The notes: generated by a model from the letters alone, not told the origin. Numbered from the stretch's first letter, positions 19,667 through 29,327 are shown. The stretch is DNA of 64,000 bases from Saccharopolyspora ipomoeae (GCF_029952525.1 NZ_JASAOF010000001.1:1-64000), one strand, 5' to 3'. A program made the numbers and translations.

Positions 19667-20425
19667 TCACGCTGCGGGGACGCGGAATCCGATGGCCTGC
19701 GCTGCGCGGCGCACCTCCCCGGGCAGGGCGGAGTCGTTGACGTCGCCGAAGGACGAGCTGGCGCCGCTGAGCCCGAGGGAGCCCAGCAGGTTTCCCGCGT
19801 TGTCGTTGATCAGCGCGGCGATCGCGGTGGTCCCGGTCTTGCGCTCGTCGACCGAGATCGCGCACCCCTCGCGGCGGACCCGCTCCAGGTCTGCGCGAAT
19901 CTCCTTCGCCCCCACGGTCTTCCCGTTGGTGAAGGTCACCGAGCCCAGCCGCTCGGCCTCCGCTGCGAGATCGTCCTCGGCGGCGAGGAAGACCTTGCCC
20001 GCCGCGCCCGGGTAGAGCGGTAGCCGCTCCCCGATGGGCAGCGAGTACTGCGGCCGCCGCCCGCCTTCGACGCGGTCGATGAGCACCCGGCTCTCCTGCA
20101 CCCGCACGTACAGCGACGCGGTGAGGCCGGTCGCGGTGGCGAGCTCCTCCAGCACCGGCCGGGCCACCAGCCGCAGCGGACTGGTCATGGCGAACGCGTG
20201 CGCGGTCGACAACGAGGCGGGCCCGGCGGTGTAGCCGTTGGCGTGCCTGCTGGCGTAGCCGTGCTCGATGAGCACGTTGACCACGCGCTGCGTGGTGGCC
20301 ACGTGCAGTTCGCTGCGCTGCGCCAGGTCGGTCAGCCGCAGCGGTTGCTGCGCGAGCTCCAGCACCTTCAGGACTTCGAAAGCCCGGTGCACGGAACGCA
20401 TCGGGTTGCTCTTCGCGGTCGTCAT
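19667..20425 (-). CDS. IclR-family regulator
   Basis: A 252-residue protein with an N-terminal winged helix (SVHRAFEVLKVLELAQQPLRLTDLAQ) and a C-terminal IclR effector domain (LYPGAAGKVFLA, GCAISVDERKTGTTAIAALI). It is divergent from the dehydrogenase-aldolase/TRAP operon with 136 bases between starts that contain a 15-bp palindrome. It probably controls that operon in response to an aromatic-acid or keto-acid intermediate. Confidence 0.9.
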   Translation of the reverse strand: MTTAKSNPMRSVHRAFEVLKVLELAQQPLRLTDLAQRSELHVATTQRVVNVLIEHGYASRHANGYTAGPASLSTAHAFAMTSPLRLVARPVLEELATATGLTASLYVRVQESRVLIDRVEGGRRPQYSLPIGERLPLYPGAAGKVFLAAEDDLAAEAERLGSVTFTNGKTVGAKEIRADLERVRREGCAISVDERKTGTTAIAALINDNAGNLLGSLGLSGASSSFGDVNDSALPGEVRRAAQAIGFRVPAA

Positions 20426-20533
20426 GGCACCTCCTGCAGACCCCGCGAATCTATCACTGCGTGAGAAGTTCGCTCACACCCATTGACACGCGGCGTGCCG
20501 CCTCGCACAGTCTTCTCACTAACTGCACGTTCT

Positions 20534-20548
20534 TATCATAGAATGATA
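20534..20548. promoter_or_regulatory. Candidate IclR operator
   Basis: TATCATAGAATGATA is a 15-bp palindrome with 6-bp arms, ending 13 bases before the ATG of the dehydrogenase-aldolase gene. A second inverted repeat, GTGAG-N7-CTCAC, lies at 20461-20477 near the IclR start. Both are good candidates for regulator binding; neither has been tested. Confidence 0.45.
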
Positions 20549-20561
20549 CGGAGTTCGATCG

Positions 20562-21911
20562 ATGAAGATCGCAGTGCTGGGCTTGGGCGAGGCCGGCAGC
20601 ATCTATGCCGCCGGTTTCGCCGCCACCGGTGCGACCGTGACGGCTTACGACCCCGCCACGCCCCCGCTGCCGACCGGCGTCGCAGCCGCGGACGGCGTCG
20701 CCGCGGCCGTGCGCGACGCCGACCTGGTGATCAGCCTGGTGACCGCCGCGCACGCCGTCGCGGTCGCCGCCGAGAGCGCACCGCACCTCGGCCCCAACAC
20801 CGTCTACGCCGACCTCAACGCGGCATCGCCGCAGCTCAAGACCGATGTGGCCGCAGCGCTGGGTGATCACTCCGACCGCTGCGCCGACGTCGCGGTCATC
20901 GGCTCGGTCCCCCAGTTCGGCCCGAAGACCGCGCTGATCGCCTCCGGCCCGGCCTCCGAGAAGGTCGCCGAGGCGTTCCGGGGCTTGGGCGCCGAGGTCG
21001 ACTCGATCGGCGGTGAGCCCGGCGACGCCTCGCGGCGGAAGATGCTGCGGACCGTCTTCATGAAGGGCCTGGGCGCGATCATCAGCGAAGCCTTGGACGC
21101 CGGTGCCGCGGCGGGCGAATCCGCGTGGGTGCGCGAGCAGATCGCCAAGGCCCTCGTCGGCGGCGAGAGCGCCCTCGACCGGCTCGACAAGGGCACCCGC
21201 AAGCACGCGCTGCGGCGGGCGCACGAGTCCCAGGCCGCCGCCGACCTGCTCGCCTCGCTGGGCGTGGCACCCGTGATGACCACGGCCACCGCCGGCCGCC
21301 ATCGCTCGTTCCACGAGGCGGACGACCTGGCCGCGCTGCTCGACGCGTTCGCCGAGATCCCCACCGCCGCCATCGGCGACGCGCGGGAACGGCTGGGCGT
21401 CATCGCTCCTCGCGTGCAGTCGATGTGGCCCGGCGCGCACATCGCCGGCCGCGCGTTCCCGGTGCTGTGCCGCCCGGGCGACAACAAGGGCATCCACCAG
21501 GCGCTCAAGCAGGTCCGCCCCGGCGACGTCCTGGTCGTCGACGGTGGCGGTGACCCCTCGCGGGCGCTGATCGGCGAGCTCATCGCGCACCGCGCGATCA
21601 ACCGCGGCGTGCGCGGCATGATCATCGACGGCGCGGTCCGCGACGTCGAAGCCCTCCAGGAGGCCGGGTTCCCGGTGTGGGCGGTGGGCACCTCACCCGC
21701 AGGCCCCTACAAGAACGGGCCGTGCCGCGTCGGCGAGGACACCTCCGTCGGAGGTGTGGCCGTGCACCGCGGCGACATCGTCGTCGCCGACGGCGACGGC
21801 GCGATCGTCGTCCCGCTCGCCGAAGCCCACCGCACCCTCACCGGCGCCCGGGCCGTCCTGGACGATGAAGCCGCCCGCTACCAGCAGATCCTCAGCGAAC
21901 GTTCCGCCTGA
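20562..21911 (+). CDS. Fusion of a 6PGDH-like dehydrogenase with an RraA-type aldolase
   Basis: This 449-residue protein joins two enzymes. Residues 1 to about 265 form an NAD(P)-binding domain (GLGEAGS, ISLVTAAHA, DLNAASP) plus a DUF1932-like helical domain (RRKMLRTVFMKGLGAI). Residues about 275-445 form an RraA/HMG-CHA aldolase domain with GELIAHRA, the RGMIIDGAVRD motif holding catalytic Arg and metal-binding Asp, and GDIVVADGDG. Known RraA-type aldolases split 4-hydroxy-4-methyl- or 4-carboxy-4-hydroxy-2-oxo acids to pyruvate or oxaloacetate. The combination suggests consecutive steps in one catabolic pathway. Confidence 0.82.
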   Translation: MKIAVLGLGEAGSIYAAGFAATGATVTAYDPATPPLPTGVAAADGVAAAVRDADLVISLVTAAHAVAVAAESAPHLGPNTVYADLNAASPQLKTDVAAALGDHSDRCADVAVIGSVPQFGPKTALIASGPASEKVAEAFRGLGAEVDSIGGEPGDASRRKMLRTVFMKGLGAIISEALDAGAAAGESAWVREQIAKALVGGESALDRLDKGTRKHALRRAHESQAAADLLASLGVAPVMTTATAGRHRSFHEADDLAALLDAFAEIPTAAIGDARERLGVIAPRVQSMWPGAHIAGRAFPVLCRPGDNKGIHQALKQVRPGDVLVVDGGGDPSRALIGELIAHRAINRGVRGMIIDGAVRDVEALQEAGFPVWAVGTSPAGPYKNGPCRVGEDTSVGGVAVHRGDIVVADGDGAIVVPLAEAHRTLTGARAVLDDEAARYQQILSERSA

Positions 21912-21959
21912 CCCACCCCCGTCCACCCCGCTCCAGTGCCGAAGAGGGGAACCTGAAAC

Positions 21960-23303
21960 ATGCCAATCGGCCTTATCGCGCTCAGCGCGTTCATCGCCAC
22001 CATCATCATCTGGAACGTCGCGTTCAAGCGGAACATGGGCGAAGCGATGCTGCTCGGTCTGCTGGTCACCGCAGCGTTCGCCGGGCTCGACGCACCCGCA
22101 GCACTGCTCGACGGCATGCTCGGCGCGCTCGACGAAGAAGTCCTCTACGCCGCGATCGCGTTCGTGTTCATGGCATACGTCGTCGACCGCACGGGCCTGA
22201 TCCAGAAACTGCTCGGAATCCTGAACTCGCTGGTCGGACGCGTCCGGGGCGGCCCCGTCGTCGTGGACACGATCGGCTCGGCCGTGATGGGAGCGCTGTC
22301 GGGGTCGAACTCCGGCAACACCGCCGCGACCGGTGCCTTCACCGGCCCGTGGATGATCCGCACCGGCTGGACCCCGGAGCGCAGCGCTACCTTCCTCGCC
22401 GGCAACGGCGGTCTCGGCGCGGCGTTACCGCCCAGCGCCTCGATGGTCATCATGATCGGCTTCGCCGGTCCGATGGTGTCCACCGGCCAGATCTACCTGG
22501 CGCTGCTGTGCGCCGGGATCTACCAGGTGATCTGGCGCCTGCTGCTGGTCTTCTACTTCGTCCGCAAGGACGGGATCCAGCGCTCGCCCGCGGAGGAGCT
22601 CCAGCCGCTGCGCCAGGCCCTCCACGAGGGCGGGTCCGCGCTGCTGATCGTGCTCGGGGCCGTGGTCCCGATCGCCATCACCGTCGGCCCGATCGCGGCG
22701 TTCCTCACCGGCAGCACGCCGATCGGTGATGCGCTCGACGACATCGAGATCCTGACCTGGATCCCGATCCTGATCATCGTCCTGGCCCTGATCGTGGGTC
22801 GTCGCGAGCTCCCGCGCGGGGCGCGCGCCTGGAACACCTGGATCACCGAGGCGATGCCGCGCTTCACCAGCATCGGCGCGCTGCTGTTCTTCGCGGTGGC
22901 GGCCAGCGAGATCCTGGGCGAGCTGGGGCTGGCCGACGACATCGACGGCATCCTCAGCGACCTGCAGCTCAACAAGTACGTGATGGCGCTGCTGGTCGGT
23001 GTGCTGGTGGCCGTGGTGGCGGGCCCGCTGTCGTCGACGGCGACGCTCACCGCCGTCGGGCACGTCGCACTGCTGTCCCTGGTCGCGGTCGGGGTCGACC
23101 CGGTCCTGGCGGTCACGGCGATCCTCGTGTTCGCCTCCACCGAGGGCGCCTCTCCCCCGGCGTCGGGCTCGATCTTCGTGGCGGCCGGGATCACCGGTGC
23201 GAAGCCGGAGAAGACGTTCCTCCCGCTGATCGGCTACTACATGGTCCCGATCATGCTGATCGGCTGCCTCATCGCCTGGGGCGCCCTGCCCGTCCTGCGC
23301 TGA
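21960..23303 (+). CDS. TRAP-type transporter large permease (DctM-like)
   Basis: A 447-residue integral membrane protein with about twelve spans. GALSGSNSGNTAATGAF and GNGGLGAALPPSASMVIMIGFAGP correspond to the conserved DctM helical-hairpin regions. It probably imports a carboxylic acid. It follows the fusion enzyme by 48 bases on the same strand. No periplasmic binding protein gene (DctP or TAXI) lies in the vicinity. Confidence 0.82.
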   Translation: MPIGLIALSAFIATIIIWNVAFKRNMGEAMLLGLLVTAAFAGLDAPAALLDGMLGALDEEVLYAAIAFVFMAYVVDRTGLIQKLLGILNSLVGRVRGGPVVVDTIGSAVMGALSGSNSGNTAATGAFTGPWMIRTGWTPERSATFLAGNGGLGAALPPSASMVIMIGFAGPMVSTGQIYLALLCAGIYQVIWRLLLVFYFVRKDGIQRSPAEELQPLRQALHEGGSALLIVLGAVVPIAITVGPIAAFLTGSTPIGDALDDIEILTWIPILIIVLALIVGRRELPRGARAWNTWITEAMPRFTSIGALLFFAVAASEILGELGLADDIDGILSDLQLNKYVMALLVGVLVAVVAGPLSSTATLTAVGHVALLSLVAVGVDPVLAVTAILVFASTEGASPPASGSIFVAAGITGAKPEKTFLPLIGYYMVPIMLIGCLIAWGALPVLR

Positions 23304-23330
23304 CCCACCCCTCGCGATTCAGGAGTCTCG

Positions 23331-23579
23331 ATGACCACCACACCCACCCGAGCGCAGGCCGTGTGCCGAACCGCGTTCACCGCCACCCTGCTGATCTTCC
23401 TCGTCCTGGCGGCCGTCCTGGTCGCGGTGCAGATCGTGGGCCTGCTGCTCGTGCAGCCCACCTGGATCAGCTGGGCCTCGGACACCCTGCTCACCCCGAG
23501 CATCGGCGCCGCCGTCCTCTTCGGCCTCGTCGCCTTCATCAGCGGCTACATCAACCCCAACACCACCGCCGAAGACTGA
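23331..23579 (+). CDS. Small two-span membrane protein, likely TRAP partner
   Basis: An 82-residue protein with two hydrophobic segments (about 14-42 and 55-72). It lies 27 bases downstream of the large permease. A normal DctQ subunit has four spans and about 150 residues, so this is either a reduced small subunit or an accessory protein. No sequence family is recognised with confidence. Confidence 0.6.
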   Translation: MTTTPTRAQAVCRTAFTATLLIFLVLAAVLVAVQIVGLLLVQPTWISWASDTLLTPSIGAAVLFGLVAFISGYINPNTTAED

Positions 23580-23595
23580 ACCCCACCCCACCACG

Positions 23596-23666
23596 GTCAA
23601 GAACCCCGGTTTTCGCGCGACGAAAACCGGGGTTTTTGACGCGCGAAAACCGCGGTTTTCGTCCGG
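23596..23666. repeat. Three-unit palindromic array (AAAACCGGGGTTTT type)
   Basis: Units beginning near 23596, 23619 and 23643 are about 23-24 bases long and centred on GAACCCCGGTTTTC, GAAAACCGGGGTTTT and GAAAACCGCGGTTTTC. The first two also pair with each other over about 20 bases. The array fills the gap between the convergent membrane protein and sulfatase genes and probably acts as a terminator. Confidence 0.8.
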
Positions 23667-23693
23667 GTGACACGGGTCGTCCGGGTGTGCCGG

Positions 23694-25190
23694 TCACCGC
23701 TGGTAGGTCTGGTCGTCGAGGCCGCTGAGGGTGGGGTCGTGGGTGACGTCTCCGACCTCGTACATCGAGGTCATCCAGTGGTAGAAGTTGTCGCCCCGGT
23801 CTCGGAGGAGGTCGTAGAGGCGGCGCATCAGGCGGGAGCGGACCTCGGCCATCTCCGGGTGGGCGTAGCGGTTGAGCAGCTCGTCCGGGTCGGCGTGCAG
23901 GTCGTAGAGCTCGTTGACCGAGTCGGGGTTGACGACGAGCTTGTAGCGGTCGGTGCGGAGCATCCGCTGCGGGTACGGGAAGTGGTGGCCGTGGAACTCG
24001 CAGACGATGTCCTCCTGCCACCCGACGGAGTCCGAAGTGGACACGAGCGGTAGCAGGCTTCGGGAGTCCACGGCGGGTTCCGGGTCGATGCCGGCGAGGT
24101 CGAGGATGGTGGCGGTGCAGTCCAGCAGGCTCACGAACTCGTCGCGCACCACTCCCCCGGGCGCGCCCGGCACGCGCACGATGCCCGGGGTGCGGTAGAT
24201 GTCCTCGTACATCGCCGGGCCCTTGTCGTGCAGCCGGTGGGATCCGGTGAACTCGCCGTGGTCGCAGGTGAACAGCACCGCCGTGTCGTCGGCCAGCCCG
24301 AGCCGCCGCATCGCGTCGAGCACGCGGCCGATCTCGTGGTCGATGAGCGCCACGTACCCCCAGTACACGGCGATCAGCTTGCGGGTGGTCTCCAGCGGCA
24401 TCGTGTCGAACGTCCAGTGGTCGCTGTAGTTTCGCTGCACCGGCGGCTTGCCGTGGAAGGTCTCGGCGACCGAGCGCGGCAGCGGGATCACGCCGGGATC
24501 GACCAGGTCGAAGTACTCGTCCGGCACGATGTACGGCAGGTGCGGCCCGAAGAAGCTCAGCTGCAGGAAGAACGGCTTGTCGTGTTCGCGCACGTCGGCG
24601 GCGTAGCGCTCCATCGTCTCGATGGCGCGCGTGGCCAGGTAGTGCTCGAAGGTCGCCTCCACCGGCTGGTGCAACCGCGCGGCCAGCAGGTTCCCGGGAC
24701 CGCCGTTGGGCAGGGTGCCGCGGACGCGGTCGCTGATCTCGTACGGCGGCAGGTCGTGCTCGGCGAGGTAGGCCAGGTAGTCGGGGTCGTCGACGGGGTT
24801 GTGCCAGCCGGGCAGGTCCGGCCCGTCGAAGCCGAAGTCGCCGGCGGTCTTGGCGGTGCCGACGTGCCACTTGCCGATCAGACCGCAGTTGTAGCCGTTG
24901 TCCCGCAACGCTTCCGAGAAGCTGAACTGCCCGTCGGGCAGGTCCTCGATGTAGCCGACGTTGCGCTCGTAGTTGGCCAGCAGCTTGTGCCGGAACGGCG
25001 CCTGACCGGTGAGCAGGCTCGCGCGCGCGGGCGTGCAGATGGCCGTCGGTGTGTACCAGCGGTCGAAACGCGTTCCGGTGGCGGCGAGTTCGTCGAGGTT
25101 GGGGGTGAGACCGAGCGGGTTCCCGTAGGCGCCGAGGGTGTCGGCGCGGTGCTGATCGGTCATCAGCAGCAGCACGTTGCGGCGGCTCAC
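23694..25190 (-). CDS. Sulfatase (formylglycine-dependent)
   Basis: A 498-residue type I sulfatase. The maturation motif CTPAR places the formylglycine at Cys52; metal ligands are in LLMTDQHRAD and the late DHGEFTGSHRLHDKG. No signal peptide is present, so it should work on imported organosulfates in the cytosol. The GTG start overlaps the stop of the binding-protein gene (GTGA). It is the last gene of an operon with an ABC importer of the sulfonate/nitrate type and a ROK regulator, which suggests uptake and desulfation of a sulfate ester. Confidence 0.9.
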   Translation of the reverse strand: MSRRNVLLLMTDQHRADTLGAYGNPLGLTPNLDELAATGTRFDRWYTPTAICTPARASLLTGQAPFRHKLLANYERNVGYIEDLPDGQFSFSEALRDNGYNCGLIGKWHVGTAKTAGDFGFDGPDLPGWHNPVDDPDYLAYLAEHDLPPYEISDRVRGTLPNGGPGNLLAARLHQPVEATFEHYLATRAIETMERYAADVREHDKPFFLQLSFFGPHLPYIVPDEYFDLVDPGVIPLPRSVAETFHGKPPVQRNYSDHWTFDTMPLETTRKLIAVYWGYVALIDHEIGRVLDAMRRLGLADDTAVLFTCDHGEFTGSHRLHDKGPAMYEDIYRTPGIVRVPGAPGGVVRDEFVSLLDCTATILDLAGIDPEPAVDSRSLLPLVSTSDSVGWQEDIVCEFHGHHFPYPQRMLRTDRYKLVVNPDSVNELYDLHADPDELLNRYAHPEMAEVRSRLMRRLYDLLRDRGDNFYHWMTSMYEVGDVTHDPTLSGLDDQTYQR

Positions 25191-26161
25191 GGGGTGCCCG
25201 CCGAGGTGAAGAGGTCGGCGGCGTAGTAGTTCTCCGGACCGGTGCTGCGCCGGAGCTGGCCGGTGCCGGTGAAGTAGGCGTCCATCCCCGACAACCAGTT
25301 CCGCACGGTTCCGTCGCGGGTCATGCCGTCGAGCTCGTCGACGCCCAGCACCCGCACGTTGGCGGCATCGGCGCGCACCTGGGCGGGGTCCTTCTCGAGC
25401 AGGCCCGCGGTGAGCTCGATCGTGCGCTCCGGGTTGGCCGAGCGGTAGCGCATCGCGTCGCGCAGCACCGCCACGGTGCGGCGCGCCTCGTCCCGGCCGA
25501 CGACGTCGTTGCCCGCGACGAACGCGGTCGGGAACTCCAGCTGCCCGGCGAAATCCGAGTTCCTCGCCAGCTCGACCAGTCCCGGGACCTGCTTGCGCAC
25601 GGTGTCCAGCGCCGGGTACCAGAACCCGGCGGCGTCGATGCGCTTGGCGGAGAACGCCGACACGATCGTCGAGGCGTCCATCGGCACGACCTTCACGTCG
25701 CTCTTGGTCATGCCCGCCCGGCTCAGCGCCAGGTCGAGGATCATCTCCCCCGAGGTCCCCTGCGGCACGCCGACGGTCTTGCCGCGCAGGTCCGCCACGT
25801 CGGTGATGCCGGGCTGGGCGATGACGCGGTCGGCGTTGCCGAGGGTGTTGAGCGCGACGACCTTCGCCTGCCCGGAAGCGGGCAGCCACATCGCGCCCGG
25901 ACCGATGTAGCCGAAGTCCAGGTCACCGCTGCCCAGCGCCTGGATCTGCAGCGGGCCGTTGTTGAACGAGCTGATCTCGGCGGTGAGACCGTGCTTCTCC
26001 CAGAGCTTCTGGTCCTCGGCCACGGCGAGCAGGCTGGCGCCGTTGTAGTCGCCGATGTAGCCGAACCGGACCTCGCCGGCGTCCGACGAACCGCCGCACC
26101 CGCTGAGCGCGACGACGAGTCCGGTGAGCAGTGCTGCGAGCCATCTCTTCCTGCTGGTCAT
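25187..26161 (-). CDS. ABC transporter substrate-binding lipoprotein (SsuA/TauA/NrtA type)
   Basis: The 324-residue protein begins with a lipoprotein signal ([12 protein letters not shown], lipobox LSGC). The mature domain has the aromatic-sulfonate/nitrate/taurine binding-protein pattern (VRFGYIGDYNGASLLAVAEDQ, ALGSGDLDFGYIG, GKTVGVPQGTSGE). It delivers the ligand to the ATPase/permease pair upstream. Its ATG overlaps the ATPase stop (ATGA). The neighbouring sulfatase suggests a sulfate ester or sulfonate ligand. Confidence 0.88.
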   Translation of the reverse strand: MTSRKRWLAALLTGLVVALSGCGGSSDAGEVRFGYIGDYNGASLLAVAEDQKLWEKHGLTAEISSFNNGPLQIQALGSGDLDFGYIGPGAMWLPASGQAKVVALNTLGNADRVIAQPGITDVADLRGKTVGVPQGTSGEMILDLALSRAGMTKSDVKVVPMDASTIVSAFSAKRIDAAGFWYPALDTVRKQVPGLVELARNSDFAGQLEFPTAFVAGNDVVGRDEARRTVAVLRDAMRYRSANPERTIELTAGLLEKDPAQVRADAANVRVLGVDELDGMTRDGTVRNWLSGMDAYFTGTGQLRRSTGPENYYAADLFTSAGTP

Positions 26162-26940
26162 GGCGTCCTCTCGGCGACGGTCCCCTGGTGGTAGACGGAG
26201 TTCCAGACCCGGTTGCGCAGCGCGGTGAACTCCGCGCTCAACCGGACCTCCTCGGTGCGCGGGTGCGGCAGGTCGACCTCGACGACGTCGTGGATCCGGC
26301 CGGGCCGGGAGGCCATCACCACGACCCGGTCGGCCAGGTACACGGCCTCGTCGACGTCGTGGGTGATGAACAGGACCGTGCGACGCTCGCGGTCCCACGC
26401 GCTGAGCAGCTGGTCCTGCAGCTTCACCCGGGTCAGCGCGTCGAGGGCGCCGAAGGGCTCGTCCATCAGCAGGATCTCGGGGTTGACGGCGTAGGCGCGG
26501 GCGATGGCGCAGCGCTGCCGCATCCCGCCGGAGAGCGCCTTGGGCAGCACGTCGGCGAAGTCGGCGAGCCCGACGACGTCGATGAAGTGCTCGGCCCGCG
26601 AACGCCGCTCGACCTTGGGCACTCCGGCGATCTTGAGGCCGAACTCGACGTTGCCGCGCACCGTCAGCCACGGGAACAGCGCGTACTGCTGGAAGATGAC
26701 GCCGCGGTCGGGTCCGGGACCGGACACCGGGACGCCGTCGACCAGGGCGCGCCCCGCGCTGGGTGCCTCCAGCCCGGCGAGGACGTTGAGCAGCGTGCTC
26801 TTGCCGCAGCCGGAGGGGCCGACGACGGTGACGAACTCGTTGTCGGCGATCTCCAGCGACACGTCGTCGAGCGCCACCAGGGGCTCGCCGCTCAGGTCGA
26901 AGGTCTTGGTGACGCCGTCCACGGCGATCTTGGCGTTCAC
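26158..26940 (-). CDS. ABC transporter ATPase (SsuB/TauB type)
   Basis: A 260-residue ATPase with Walker [11 protein letters not shown]-loop FQQYALFPW, signature LSGGMRQR, Walker B ILLMDEP and the switch THD. GTG at 26940 is favoured because it overlaps the permease stop and has GGAG five bases upstream; an ATG 15 bases earlier is possible. It energises uptake by the adjacent permease. Confidence 0.93.
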   Translation of the reverse strand: MNAKIAVDGVTKTFDLSGEPLVALDDVSLEIADNEFVTVVGPSGCGKSTLLNVLAGLEAPSAGRALVDGVPVSGPGPDRGVIFQQYALFPWLTVRGNVEFGLKIAGVPKVERRSRAEHFIDVVGLADFADVLPKALSGGMRQRCAIARAYAVNPEILLMDEPFGALDALTRVKLQDQLLSAWDRERRTVLFITHDVDEAVYLADRVVVMASRPGRIHDVVEVDLPHPRTEEVRLSAEFTALRNRVWNSVYHQGTVAERTP

Positions 26941-27725
26941 GGGCGCTCCTGCCATCCGGTCAGCCTGCGCTCGGCGAACAGCAGCAACCGGTCCATGACC
27001 AGGCCGAGGACGCCGATCGCGACGAGGCTGACGAAGATCGTCGGTAGGTCGTAGTAGAGCTGGGCGTTCTGCATCCGGAAGCCGAGTCCTTCCTGCGCCG
27101 CGATGAGCTCGGCGGCGACGACCGTCGCCCACGCCGAGCCCAGACCCACGCGCATGCCGACGAGGATGAACGGCGCGGAGGCCGGGACCACGACCTTCGC
27201 GAAGATCGTGGCGTCGCCCGCGCCGAGCACCCGGGCGGCGTTGATCAGCGTCCGGTCGACCGTGACCACGCCCTGCAGCGTCGAGATGACGCAGGCCAGG
27301 AACGCGGCCAGGAAGATCACGAAGATCTTCGGGACCTCGCCGATGCCCATCAGCACGATGGCCAGCGGGATGATCGCCAGCGGCGGGATGGTGCGGAAGA
27401 ACTGCACCCACGGTTCGGCCAGCGCCCGCACCGGCCGGTACCAGCCCATCAGGAATCCGACGCCGACCGCCACGACCGTGCCCAGCGCGAACCCGGACAG
27501 CACCCGCGCGAGACTCGAGCCGGTGTCGGCGAGCAGGGTGCCATCGGCGAGCATCTCGGCCGCGCGGGCCGCGACCTCCGGTGGCGCCGGGATCTTCACG
27601 CCCAGCGCGGAGACCGCCCACCACACGGCGATGCCGAGCAGGATCGAGGCGGTGTTGAGCAGCATCGGTGAGCTGCGGCTCGGTGCCGCGTCGGGCGCGG
27701 TGCGGCGCTCGCTGAGCACTGCCAT
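26937..27725 (-). CDS. ABC transporter permease (SsuC/TauC type)
   Basis: The 262-residue membrane protein has about six spans and the EAA-like loop [24 protein letters not shown]. The start ATG follows GGAGGCAG. Together with the ATPase and binding protein it forms an importer of the nitrate/sulfonate/taurine family. Confidence 0.9.
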   Translation of the reverse strand: MAVLSERRTAPDAAPSRSSPMLLNTASILLGIAVWWAVSALGVKIPAPPEVAARAAEMLADGTLLADTGSSLARVLSGFALGTVVAVGVGFLMGWYRPVRALAEPWVQFFRTIPPLAIIPLAIVLMGIGEVPKIFVIFLAAFLACVISTLQGVVTVDRTLINAARVLGAGDATIFAKVVVPASAPFILVGMRVGLGSAWATVVAAELIAAQEGLGFRMQNAQLYYDLPTIFVSLVAIGVLGLVMDRLLLFAERRLTGWQERP

Positions 27726-27736
27726 CACTGCCTCCT

Positions 27737-28957
27737 TCAGGCCGGGAGCGCGCGGATCGGCGCGGGTTCCGGGTGGTCGGCGAGAAGTGGTGAGCTGCGG
27801 AAGAGAGCGGCGAGCGCGCCGAGTGCGCCGTCGTCGTCGGCGAGCCGGGCGCACCGGACGAGCGGTTTCGCCGCGACCCACGGGAACAGCTCCCGGCCGG
27901 CGGTCTCGGCGGCCCGCTCGACGAGCACCGGTGCGAGCCGGGCGATCTCACCGCCGATGACGACCTCGGACGGGTTGAACACCATCGCGATCGTGCCCAG
28001 GGCCCGACCCAGCACCTCGGCGGTCTCGCGCAGCACCTGCACGATCGCGGGATCGCGTGAGCGGGCGAGTTCGTCGAGGGAGCCGACGTCGGCGCCGCGT
28101 TCCCGGCAGGCGGCCAGGATCGCCGGGACCGACGCGACGGTCTCCAGGCAGCCGTCCTTGCCGCACCGGCATCGCGCCCCACCCGGCACGACCGTGACGT
28201 GGCCGAGCTCCCCGGCGAGCCCGGTGGCTCCGGGGACGATGCGGCCGCCGATCACCAGCGCCCCGCCGACGCCGTCGGAAAGTCGCACGTAGAGCAGGTT
28301 CTCGGCGATGGCATCACCGGCGAGCGCTTCGGCGAGGGCGGCGAAGCGGGTGTTGTTGTCCACGATCACCGAGGCGCCGAAGCGCTCGGCGAAGGCGACG
28401 TCCACGTCGTCGCGCGCAGCGGCGAAGCCCGGGCCGAACGCGCCTTCGGGGGCGTGCGGAGCCGAGGAGCGCGGGTGCGGGCCGGTCACGCCGATGCCGA
28501 TGCCGTGCAGCGCCCGGAAGTGCAGGCCCCGGTCGTGACCGAGCCGGTCGATGAGCGCGAAGGCGGTCGTGATCCGCTCCGGCCAGCCCGCGCCGTCGGA
28601 GTAGGTCTGGCGGCCGGAGGCGACGACGTCGTGGGAGGCGTCGGCGACGGCCACGTGCACCCGGCGGTGCCCGAAGTCCACCCCCAGGAACTGGCCGGAA
28701 TCCGGGTCCAGCGCGAGCCGCTCGGCGGGCCTGCCGCTGCCCGCCCGCTGCGCCGCGTCGGTGTCGACGACCACGACGGCACCGTCCCGCAGCAGGTCGC
28801 GGGTGATCTCGGAGATCGTGGTCCGCGACAACCCCACGGCCTCGGCGATCTCACCCCGGCTCAGCGAGCCCCGCTCCCGCAGCGCGCGCAGCACGCGCTC
28901 CTGATGGGTCTGACGCACCAGGGCGTGCGCTTCGCCGGGCATCCGCATGCCGCACAT
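27737..28957 (-). CDS. ROK-family transcriptional regulator
   Basis: A protein of about 406 residues with an N-terminal MarR-like helix-turn-helix ([24 protein letters not shown]) and a C-terminal ROK domain. The ROK zinc/sugar motif GELGHVTV...[10 protein letters not shown] is complete, as is the nucleotide loop [13 protein letters not shown]. Three close ATG codons (28957, 28948, 28942) are possible starts and none has a clear ribosome site. It leads the ABC/sulfatase operon with 11 bases to the permease. ROK repressors usually sense sugars, hinting at a sulfated sugar. Confidence 0.88.
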   Translation of the reverse strand: MCGMRMPGEAHALVRQTHQERVLRALRERGSLSRGEIAEAVGLSRTTISEITRDLLRDGAVVVVDTDAAQRAGSGRPAERLALDPDSGQFLGVDFGHRRVHVAVADASHDVVASGRQTYSDGAGWPERITTAFALIDRLGHDRGLHFRALHGIGIGVTGPHPRSSAPHAPEGAFGPGFAAARDDVDVAFAERFGASVIVDNNTRFAALAEALAGDAIAENLLYVRLSDGVGGALVIGGRIVPGATGLAGELGHVTVVPGGARCRCGKDGCLETVASVPAILAACRERGADVGSLDELARSRDPAIVQVLRETAEVLGRALGTIAMVFNPSEVVIGGEIARLAPVLVERAAETAGRELFPWVAAKPLVRCARLADDDGALGALAALFRSSPLLADHPEPAPIRALPA

Positions 28958-29049
28958 GCTCGAACCAGGCGATTTTTCCGGCAAGGCTCCGACAGAATTG
29001 TTCCGGGGAGTGGAACCCCCTCCCACAACCACCCGATCAGGCCCCTCAC

Positions 29050-29121
29050 GACGAAAACCGGGGTTTTCGACCGGTCAAGAACCCCGGTTTTCGTCGTGTC
29101 GAATACCGGGGTTTTCGTCCT
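29050..29121. repeat. 24-bp-period array of three AAAACCGGGGTTTT units
   Basis: Three units start exactly at 29050, 29074 and 29098, each 24 bases long, with cores GAAAACCGGGGTTTTC, GAACCCCGGTTTTC and GAATACCGGGGTTTTC. Units 1 and 2 are also inverted copies of each other (CACGACGAAAACC against GGTTTTCGTCGTG). Confidence 0.85.
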
Positions 29122-29287
29122 GAGGGTCCCTTTCGGGGTGGCGCAGTTTTCATGAAAGCTTCGCTCCCCACGTCCCCGAACCGAGGTGTCAACTGAAACC
29201 TCACCCGCGCCACCACGAGAGAACGTGCTGGTGGTGGGGTTGCCGGGGTTCGTCGGGGGAAGTTTCGACGGAAACTTCCTCTGGGTG

Positions 29288-29327
29288 GGTGGTGGGGGGA
29301 GTTTTAATGAAAACTTCCCCCACCACC
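29288..29327. repeat. Palindrome of the GTTTTCATGAAAAC family (AATG variant)
   Basis: GGTGGTGGGGGGA and TCCCCCACCACC arms enclose GTTTTAATGAAAAC. The element lies 47 bases beyond the stop codon of the cholesterol oxidase gene. Shorter relatives are at 29135-29169 (GTTTTCATGAAAGC) and 29257-29280 (GGAAGTTTC-GACG-GAAACTTCC). Confidence 0.8.
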
